Shown piece after piece: positions 56,104 through 64,000 of a stretch of 64,000 nucleotides of DNA. This stretch comes from Microplitis mediator (Eukaryota; Arthropoda; Insecta; Hymenoptera; Braconidae). Position 1 is the stretch's first letter. Every line of letters begins with the position of its first letter. The stretch lies in contig NC_079976.1 in NCBI RefSeq assembly GCF_029852145.1, forward strand, positions 17,505,117 through 17,569,116, written 5' to 3'. Position numbers and translations under genes: made by a program. Below the pieces are notes generated by a model. The model saw only the letters and a program-made list of their open reading frames with translations, had not been told where the DNA came from and made no database searches.

Positions 56104-56901
56104 ATGTCATTAGTGAGTGATATTTGTATTAAATGCAAGAGACCTGTCAAATCATCAGTAAACTGCAATACTTTTCGGCGAAGCTTTCATCCAGGTTGTG
56201 CACGGGATTACATTAAAAGTAGACCTATCTCAGATTGCTGTAGGAAGCAGTTTAATCATCTTTTGGAAAATTTAGATATAAATTCAACTACAAGTTTGAG
56301 AAGATTAAACTCTCAAAAATCTATTGGTTCAAGTACTTCTTCAGTCTCAAGCTTCAAGTCTGTGTGCTCTTCTCCGTTTGAGCGTACATCTACGTCTCGT
56401 GCGTCAACCTCTCAGAAGTCGTTCCCTGAGTTTCCAGTTACACCAAGTGCTCCGCTGACTCCCAGTGCTGATTCAGTTTTTTCATCACCTGTAAATTCAC
56501 CAACAATGTCAAGCTTACCTGCAGATTGGTCTAAAAAATCATTGGATGATAAAATAACAGCACTTATGGAAAAATTTGTTAGTTCAGAGGTGAAAACAAA
56601 TCAGAAACTTGAGGAATTGAGCAGTAAATTGAGTGATTTACAAGTTTCACAGGTGGCTACTGCTAATAAGTTGACGTCGTTAGCTGCCACTGTTCAGACT
56701 AACACGGAGTCTATCTCAAATCTCACTACGGATATTGCTCAGTTAAAGGATATGAGGAAAAATGACCTTAACTCAGTTTACGAAAGACTGTCAGACATTG
56801 AAAAAACAGCGACTATGTCATCTGCTTCTACTGAAATCTTATTAAGAAGCTGTATTATGGACGCCATTTTGGAAATATTTGAATTTTTGTCAAAAAAATA
56901 G
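56104..56901 (+). CDS. LINE ORF1-type protein (zinc-finger-like head, coiled coil)
   Basis: ATG TCA at 56104 to TAG at 56899-56901, 265 residues. The head has CIKCKRPV...FHPGCARDYI and DCCRK, like the degenerate PHD/zinc-type N-terminus of ORF1 in CR1/Jockey-like LINEs; a Cys expected in the middle (NCNTF) is absent. Residues about 65-140 are Ser/Thr/Pro-rich. Residues about 150-235 form a heptad-like coiled coil (LEELSSKLSDLQVSQ, NLTTDIAQLKDM). No ORF2 follows: the next bases are AT-rich, so the element is cut or the C-terminus is truncated (FEFLSKK end). The role would be RNA binding in the retrotransposition particle. Confidence 0.55.
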   Translation: MSLVSDICIKCKRPVKSSVNCNTFRRSFHPGCARDYIKSRPISDCCRKQFNHLLENLDINSTTSLRRLNSQKSIGSSTSSVSSFKSVCSSPFERTSTSRASTSQKSFPEFPVTPSAPLTPSADSVFSSPVNSPTMSSLPADWSKKSLDDKITALMEKFVSSEVKTNQKLEELSSKLSDLQVSQVATANKLTSLAATVQTNTESISNLTTDIAQLKDMRKNDLNSVYERLSDIEKTATMSSASTEILLRSCIMDAILEIFEFLSKK

Positions 56902-58282
56902 TGTCACGTTTTCTGACCAAGTTATTGAATTAAAACTCACGAAACTTGGTAACATTACTTAGATAATAGTCCTTAGTACATTGATTCTTTTATTTTGTAA
57001 CTAATTAATAAAAAAAAAATGACAAATTGATAAATAAATAGCTAGTTTTCGCGCGTAAAACTGTCTTACCGCATGATCCATCGTATAGTCAAGTAAGTAA
57101 ACTTTTCCACAGAGAAATTATCAACAAACGTAGAACCAATATAATCTCAGATATTGAATTGTTATTTTGGTTCTTTTTTATTTCAATTTAGATTACTAAT
57201 AACACAGAATTATGTGATTTTCTTTAGAATACATTGAGGTTAGGACAGAAATAAAATGACAACAAAAACTTTCAAACACTGTACTTATATTGAGACCGCA
57301 AGATGACACCAAAAGTAAATTTCACAGTTGAAATTATTGTCGTCAGATGGCAAGACTTAGTCCAATTGGAAATAAATATTCTCAGTTATTAGAGAAAATT
57401 AATCACAACCCTCTTCGTAGTCTTTCATTTTTTAACAGGAATTATTGAAAAAATTTTTAATTTTCTCAGTGGAAAGTTAAAAAGGATTAAAAATACGCAC
57501 GAATTCTTATCTCGGATAAAAAGCAATATTTTTGAGTTTTTTTTTTTTGTTGTATATCTATAGAAAAATTGATAATTAAAAAAAAAAACATTGTAAGAAT
57601 TTAAAACTTGAAAAAATTGAAAACCAGTTTCTGTAAAATGATAAATTTAAAAAATAAAAAAAAACACAAACTGGACAATTTTCGCTAAAGCGCCTTTATA
57701 TAATGGCAGCAACGAAAAATTTTTTTTCCACAAAAATGAATGTTTTTGAAATTTTGTAATTTTTTAAACAATTGACAATAAAAAAAGCAATTTTTGTTAT
57801 ACTACAGAAATCCATCTCGTGAATAATTTCTAATACTTTTTTTTTTTTATTGAAGTTTCTAAATATTCGTAGATTATATTTTACTTGAAATTATATACAA
57901 TTGTTAATAAAATGAAATATAGGGATATTTAATAATATCACATCACAGATGATATAAGGGCTGTATACCTGCAAAATATATTGCTGAAAAGCCATAAGAG
58001 CGTATAAAAAATATCTTTTTCGGAAATTGACACAACTATGTTTTATAAGTATAACATAGACAAAAAATTTATTTTTATTTTTAAAAAATTCAATTTATTT
58101 TTTTATAAACCCTTATGGCTTCTAGGTTGGTATAGGAAGCCATCTGCGCGTTTCAAAAAAATTTGATTTTCAAAAAAAATAAAAAAAATTTTATCTCGAT
58201 TATACTTGTAGAGTATAATTACGTTAATTCCTAAGAGAAAAAAAAATTTTATACGCCCTTATAGCATCTGTAACGCGATATA
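56902..58282. other. AT-rich non-coding interval
   Basis: Homopolymer-rich. Around 57985 (agccataagagcgtata) and 58245 (tatacgcccttatagc) there is a short inverted pair. No gene. Confidence 0.4.
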
Positions 58283-60069
58283 CACTAATGCAAAAAATTT
58301 AAGGAGCAGAAAAATTTTATAAACTTTTTAGTGATTTTTGGAAGGCTGTAACTTGGTGAAAAATAATTGTATCGAGATTTTGAAAAAAGGATTTTACAGC
58401 TTGAAATCTCGAGTTTTAGTGCATTTTTTAAAAAATTTTTTACAAGCTTTTTTACAAGCCAGTTATTGCGCAAACATGAGAAATACCGCAAAATTTCTAA
58501 ATTTTTTTTTTTTTTTCGAAGAGCCCACGGACCGCGAAGAAATTCTTTCAACTAAACGAATGCATAGTTCGCTTAGCAAATTTATTCAGCTTCAATTTGG
58601 TTTTTTCCTCAACCTCGTAGGACGATTTGTCGCAGAAATATCAGCCTTCAAGCAGAAAATGATCCTTTTGGCTTTGATCATCGATATTTCAGGTACCAAT
58701 GATCGCACAGAAAGTTGAAGGGCGGCGGTGAAAACTTGAATAAATTCCCTATAAGATCCTGTCATCATTTTTAAAAAAAAAAAATTTTTTTATTTTTAAC
58801 ATCCATCAGAAGTAAGTACAAAAAAATGACTTTTTTTGGTTTTTTAGTAAATCAACCGCTACTCTGCAAATATCAATAAAAAAAATAATGTTGCCAGGGA
58901 CTTTGTTAGCTTGATGTACCCCTAAGACCCCTGTAAATTTTTAAATTGATCTATCGAACCGTTTTTTGGGAATCATCGATCAAAGCTTAGCTAAACAATT
59001 AAAGGAGCAAGTTTTGTTCCTTTCATGGTGTAATCATAATCAAAATGAAAAAAAAAATTTTTTTCGACTTTTCTCAAATTTTTGCGTTGGTAACTCAGCA
59101 AATGCAAGGAAATGACAGAAAAAAATAAAAAATTTCCAAAAAATGTCAAAAAAAAAATTTCGAACACAAAAAACAAGTTTCAATTTTTTTTTTCTTCGAT
59201 TTATTTTGACATTTTTTGGAAATTCTTTATTTTTTTTGTCATTTCCATGCATTTGCTGAGTTACCAACGCAAAAATTTGAGAAAAGTCGAAAAAAAAACA
59301 TTTTTTTCATTTCGATTATGATTACACAATGAAAGGAATAAAACTTGCTCCATTAATTGTTTAGCTAAACTTTGATTGATGATTCTCAAAAAACGGTTCG
59401 ATAGATCAATTTAAAAATTTACAGGGGTCTTAGGGGTACATCAAGCTAAAAAATTCCCTGGCAACATTATTTTTTTTATTGATATTTGCAGAGTAGCGGT
59501 TGATTTACTAAAAAACCAAAAAAAGTCATTTTTTTGTACTTACTTCTGATGGATGTTAAAAATAAAAAAATTTTTTTTTTTTTTAAAATGATGACAGGAT
59601 CTTATAGGGAATTTATTCAAGTTTTCACCGCCGCCCTTCAACTTTCTGTGCGATCATTGGTACCTGAAATATCGATGATCAAAGCCAAAAGGATCATTTT
59701 CTGCTTGAAGGCTGATATTTCTGCGACAAATCGTCCTACGAGGTTGATGAAAAAACCAAATTGAAGCTGAATAAATTTGCTAAGCGAACTATGCATTCGT
59801 TTAGTTGAAAGAATTTTTTTGCGGTCCGTGGGCTCTTCGAAAAAAAAAAAAAATTTAGAAATTTTTTATCTTGCGGTATTTCTCATGATTGCGCAATCAC
59901 TGGAGCTTGTAAAAAATTTTTTAAAAAATGCACCAAAACTCGAGATTTCAAGCTGTAAAATGCTTTTTTTAAAATCTCGATACAATTATTTTTCACTAAG
60001 TTACAGCCTTCCAAAAATCACTAAAAAATTTATGAAATTTTTCTGCTCCTTAAATTTTTTGCATTAGTG
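58283..60069. mobile_element. Near-perfect 1.8-kb hairpin element, Tc1/mariner-type ends
   Basis: Ends CACTAATGCAAAAAATTTAA and its complement, flanked by TA (58281-58282, 60070-60071). Inverted match can be followed from both ends to about 59190, giving arms near 880 bp around a short loop. No transposase. A transcript would fold into a very long double-stranded RNA. Confidence 0.85.
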
Positions 60070-60104
60070 TATAACGATATAATATTATTATACCAGTTAT
60101 TTCG

Positions 60105-61150
60105 TGTGATGAAATCGGTGAATTGGAAATTTTTTTATCTACAAAAAAGTAAAAAAAAAAATACTGCTTACCTTCAATTATTTTTTACACCGATTAAATG
60201 CATTTAAATCCAATATATAAATCGTTGGTATTGTAAGAAAAATACCAGAGATAATATTAAAAAAAAACTTTACCCAAAAAGCCTTTATTTATTTATTAAC
60301 AATATTTTTTAAAAAAATTTTTTACAAGTAAGCTGAGACTCTTACTGGCATAGCCTATAACGTCAGAGTGGCGCTGCTTTCGATCAGGGGGCTTAAATTC
60401 AAATTGCTGAAAACTTTAACACTAAATTTACAAAATAAAAATTAATTTTTTTTAACGTTTAAATATGATTAAATAAATATTTATAAATTTAAATAAGTAA
60501 ATATATGAATAAATTTATGTATGATATATTTTTTTATTCGCTTACTTTGAGCAATAAAAATAAAAAATTTTAATCTCTAATAGATATTTATTATCATAAT
60601 TCTAATTGAATTCAATAAAAATATTATTTATTCAAATTATGATAATAAATATTTATTTGAGATTAATAATTTTTATTTTTATTGCTCAAAGTAAGCAAAT
60701 AAATAAATTATATCAAGTTATATATATAATACATCAATTAATTTATTTTTTTACTTATTTTTATTTATAAATATTCATTTAATCATTTTTAAAAGTTAAG
60801 AAAATAAATTTTTATTTTGTAAATTTAGTGTCGGAGTTTGCGGCAATTTGAATTTAAGCCACGCCTCCCGATCGAAAGCAGCGCCACTCTGACGTCATAG
60901 GCTATGTCGATAAGAGTCTCAGCTTAGTTTTAAAAATTTTTTTAAAAAAACATTTTTATTAAATTAATAAAAGCTTTTTGGGTAAATTTGTTTTTTTAAT
61001 ATTATCTCTGAATTTTTCTTACAATACCAACGATTTATATATAGGATTTTAATGCATTTCATCGGTTTAAAAAATAATTTAAGGTAAGCAGTATATTTTT
61101 TTTTACTTTTTTGTTAATAAAAAAATTTTCAATTCACCGATTTCATCACA
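60105..61150. mobile_element. 1.05-kb hairpin (foldback/MITE) element
   Basis: Left tgtgatgaaatcggtgaatt and right aattcaccgatttcatcaca are exact complements. The match continues through gcttacctt, agctgagactctta and gtggcgctgctttcgatc to a centre near 60628. A decayed relative is at about 51180-51740. It starts only 35 bp after the previous hairpin ends. Confidence 0.82.
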
Positions 61151-61831
61151 TTTTGGATTTTTTCATTTCTTTTGATTTTTAGAAATTTTTAAAAAATTTA
61201 ATCCTACATAGCATCGAGTTTTAGGTAGCCTAGGAGTAAAATGACATATGTTAAACTATATAAAATTATATACGTCTAAAGGTATTTTTAATTTTATACC
61301 ATCATTTTTTATCCAATAAGGGCATCGTTTTCAATGGTTTGAAAATTACCACATACAATACTTATTTTTGTTTTTTTTTATTTATCGTTGGTCATCTAAG
61401 AATGGTGCGCTACTCTTGCGAGAGCTGCCCAACTTACGGCATGAGTGCCGTATGAGTGTAAACAAAATGCTGCCAATAGCTTGAGTGCAATGACGCAAAG
61501 GATATGGCTATCTTTCTTCTAGACGCGCGAGTATCACGATGAACAAAAGATCGTGCGTGAAGGGTTTCTTATGAAGTCATTACTTGTAGCTGCATGCATA
61601 TATGTGCTACATATACTATTGTGCGTGAAAATTATTTATTGTAAAAAGATATTGGTACTTATTCACATGAATTAGTGTCGTTGGCTACAGAGTAAAATTA
61701 AGTTTGAACCTTTGTGTTTCAATAATCCTGGATATTATAAGTCATTGAATAGAAATTAATTGTGTAATTGAGTGGTTATGGTGAGTTAATAAATATTTGT
61801 GAAAGTTTACTTTATTAAGATAATTAAAATC
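61151..61831. other. Non-coding interval, possible promoter region
   Basis: Contains a short inverted repeat, acggcatgagtgccgt, at about 61436-61451 and a GC-richer patch at 61400-61560 just upstream of the candidate first exon. Confidence 0.35.
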
Positions 61832-61911
61832 ATGGTGAACCAAATGAATAGTGATAATAAGAAGCGAAAGAAACCAAGACCTAAATCACGGAAATTTTCT
61901 TGTCGACAAAC
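61832..61911 (+). CDS. Candidate first coding exon of a gene (lysine/arginine-rich)
   Basis: ATG GTG AAC at 61832 runs 80 bases to a strong donor AC|GTAAGTA at 61911/61912. The encoded peptide has an NLS-like KKRKKPRPKSRKF. No downstream exon was identified in the remaining 2 kb, which is filled by another hairpin, so the gene, if real, continues past the window. Confidence 0.35.
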
Positions 61912-62708
61912 GTAAGTACTTTTTATTATAATTATAATAGTTGGTGGAAATTAGTTATCCAAAACGATATGGTTTCATCAATAGTAGACTAAGTATGACG
62001 TCTCGTTCATTTTCTTTGCTTTTGAATATAGTTTCCAAAAAAAAAAAAAATAAAAAAAAAAAAGACAGAAAAAACGACTCAAAACAATCTTCTACTTTTT
62101 TCTTTACTATTGAAAAAAAAAAATCTTTCAAAGCTTGCCACATTTAATAGTGGAAAAATTTCGTTTTTTATTTTTAATTCTGAGGTTCTGTATGGGGTAT
62201 TCCACGCTAAATTGACCACTGTGGATCCCGACCCCTTTTGATTTGGCTGGAAATTTCTCTTTTTCTACCCCATCAAAAAAATTTCTCATAATTTTTTCAC
62301 TCAACCCACCCAATTTATTCTTTTTAAACAGCTATAACTTTTTGAGAATTTAACTGATCGAAGCATTTTTTTTTTTTCGAAATTGTTGTTTTATTAATGT
62401 ACTTTTCGAAAAATAATACAAAAAGCATATTGCAACCTAACTTCATTGTTTTTTTAACTTCCCGCTTAGAAAACTATAAAATTTCGAAAATTCGGGACCG
62501 ATTTGGATGGTTCTTGCGGCAATCGAAAGAGCTTGTTAGCCATCAACTTTCCTGAAAATTTCAGATCATTTGATCCAGTAGACTCGGAAATACTGGCGAA
62601 TCACAGAAAAAAAAAAAAAAGAGCCTCACAGACATAAGGTCACAATTGAAGTGAAACTTTTTTAATAGTTAAGTCGGTCTACATAAACAAATAAATAGAT
62701 TAATTTAA

Positions 62709-62749
<41 letters not shown>

Positions 62750-62775
62750 TGGCCATTAGATCTTGTCGGGTAGAA
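61912..62775. other. Non-coding interval
   Basis: A-rich and T-rich tracts plus sequence around 62330-62640 that resembles old DNA-element debris (phrases like those at 30540-30780). (TA)n at about 62715. Confidence 0.35.
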
Positions 62776-63895
62776 TAGCATCGGAAAAAAAAAATCTCTG
62801 GAAATAAAAATATGTATAACTATTTTTCTACTAAATGTAAAAATTAAAAAAATAATAAATTATAAAAAGAAAATTCAATATTTAAACATATATGTATCTT
62901 AATTGAATGCAAAGTTATAAATATGTTATGTAAAATGAGTGAATAAAAAATAAGTCCGAATAAAAAGTTAATAAAAAGTAATTACTACAAAGAAAGATAT
63001 ATCTCCATATAAATTATTGTATAAAATTTAATTTCAATAAATAAAAACATGAATAATTGAAAAAAAATATAATTATAAAAGTATTAAATCATTTAAATAC
63101 ATTTGAAATATTTTCTTTCATTGAGTAAATGAATAAATGAAAGTATGCAATTTTAAAGCTAAATAAAAAAAAATTACTGAAGAAAATAATAATTCTAAAA
63201 ACAAGCATCTGCATAACTAAACATGTATATAGAACAATTATGTTAAATGAGCATCTCGATAAATCAAATGTCTAAAAAAAATTGACTGTTTTTGAACATC
63301 TTTATAAAAAATGATATCTATAATTAGATTTGATTTGATATCATATTTTATAGAGATGTTCAAAACCAGTAATTTTTTTTAGATATTTGATTTATCGAGA
63401 TGTTCATTTTTATATAATTTTGTTATATACATGTTTATTTATGCAAATGGTTAGTTTTAGAATTTTTTTTATAGTAATGTTTTTTTAGTTCTCTTAAAAA
63501 TTACATACTTTAAGTTATTCATTTACTCAATCAAAGTAAATATTTTAGATATATTACATGAATTTATACTTATAATCACAGTTTCTTTTAATTATTTATA
63601 TTTATATATATTGAAATTAAATTTTAAACAGTACTTTATATGAAGGTATTTTTTTATTTATTGTAATTACTTTTTATTAACTTTTTAATTTTGTTCTTTT
63701 GAATTAAAAATATTTTCAAATACACACAAAAATTCTTTTCAAATTTTTAAATAGTGGCCATATTGTTTTTAGTGACTTATTTTACAATACATATTTATAA
63801 TTTTAAATTTAATTAATATACATATATTCTTACATTTAGTAGAAAACTAGTTATACATATTTTTATTCTCAAAGATTTCTTCTTCCCCGATGCTA
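62776..63895. mobile_element. 1.1-kb AT-rich hairpin (MITE-like) element
   Basis: Outer arms tagcatcgg and ccgatgcta. Matching inverted blocks follow, including tatgtataacta/tagttatacata, tggccat/atggcca-type sites, and near the centre gatgttcaaaa/tttttgaacatc and gagcatctcgataaatcaaat with its complement (about 63250 and 63395). The centre is near 63330. Arms are imperfect with gaps. No coding. Confidence 0.7.
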
Positions 63896-64000
63896 TACCA
63901 CTCAACAAAATTAGTCCAGTCGATGCGCACGAAAAAATGGTCAAAGATCATTTTTTAGGTAGGTAAAGATCGATTTTGAAAAATTTTTTTTTCAAAATAC

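Noticed and set aside
58338..60067. Several frames inside the 1.8-kb hairpin
   Set aside because: They are mirror readings of the inverted arms, Phe/Lys-rich, without any transposase motif.

Overview
This window is AT-rich animal nuclear DNA, most likely from an insect. Coding pieces are split by GT-AG introns, mobile elements dominate, and the element families seen (R4/Dong-like, R1-like, Ty3/gypsy, Mutator-like, Tc1/mariner-type hairpins, virus-like protein-primed DNA polymerase B, Fanzor-like) are common in arthropods. A hymenopteran such as a parasitoid wasp is only a guess. Nothing bacterial was seen: no operons, no CRISPR array, no rRNA and no convincing tRNA.

Layout. 1-3.6 kb is AT-rich repeat debris. 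3617-5355 (-) is an intact five-exon gene for a 272-residue OB-fold protein resembling replication protein A 70. 6838-10458 (+) is a broken family B DNA polymerase with an endonuclease VII-like insert, interrupted by a solo LTR (8670-9777, TSD GAGAT). From 9884 to 27373 the window is one very large palindrome. Its arms (9884-13402 and 13628-27373) flank a 225-bp non-palindromic centre. Each arm carries the polymerase C-terminus and an unknown two-coding-exon gene with both exons intact. The right arm was later enlarged by a 3.8-kb TG...CA insertion (14151-17936, TSD CAAAC) and by two R4/Dong-like non-LTR retrotransposons sitting in (TAA)n inside the unknown gene's intron. About 1.9 kb of almost pure TAA separates the two. 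Beyond the right arm lies the polymerase N-terminal region (27374-28430, -), so the right copy is an internal-deletion derivative.

28.4-33.9 kb is non-coding and repeat-rich, with a mariner-type hairpin element (31898-33326). A decayed Fanzor/TnpB-like gene (-) is split into 33928-34770 and 44484-46017 by a nested block. That block holds a Ty3/gypsy element (about 34805-43754, -; gag, a putative -1 slip site, pol, an extra basic ORF and one LTR) and a Mutator-like transposase C-terminus (43755-44061, +). An unidentified minus-strand gene (47657-50402) is cut by a 5'-truncated R1-like LINE with 15-bp target duplications. A Mutator-like transposase deletion derivative (52344-53304, -), a 141-bp tandem repeat, a LINE ORF1 (56104-56901, +) and three consecutive long hairpins (58283-60069, 60105-61150, 62776-63895) fill the right end. 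A possible first coding exon lies at 61832-61911.

How it fits together. Most genes here are selfish elements that use each other as landing sites. The relative order can be read: palindrome first, then Dong and LTR insertions into one arm; Fanzor first, then the Mutator/gypsy block; unknown gene first, then R1. The loci that look able to work are the RPA-like gene and the two copies of the spliced gene in the palindrome. The polymerase, Fanzor, gypsy pol, R1, Mutator copies and the long Dong copy all carry visible lesions.
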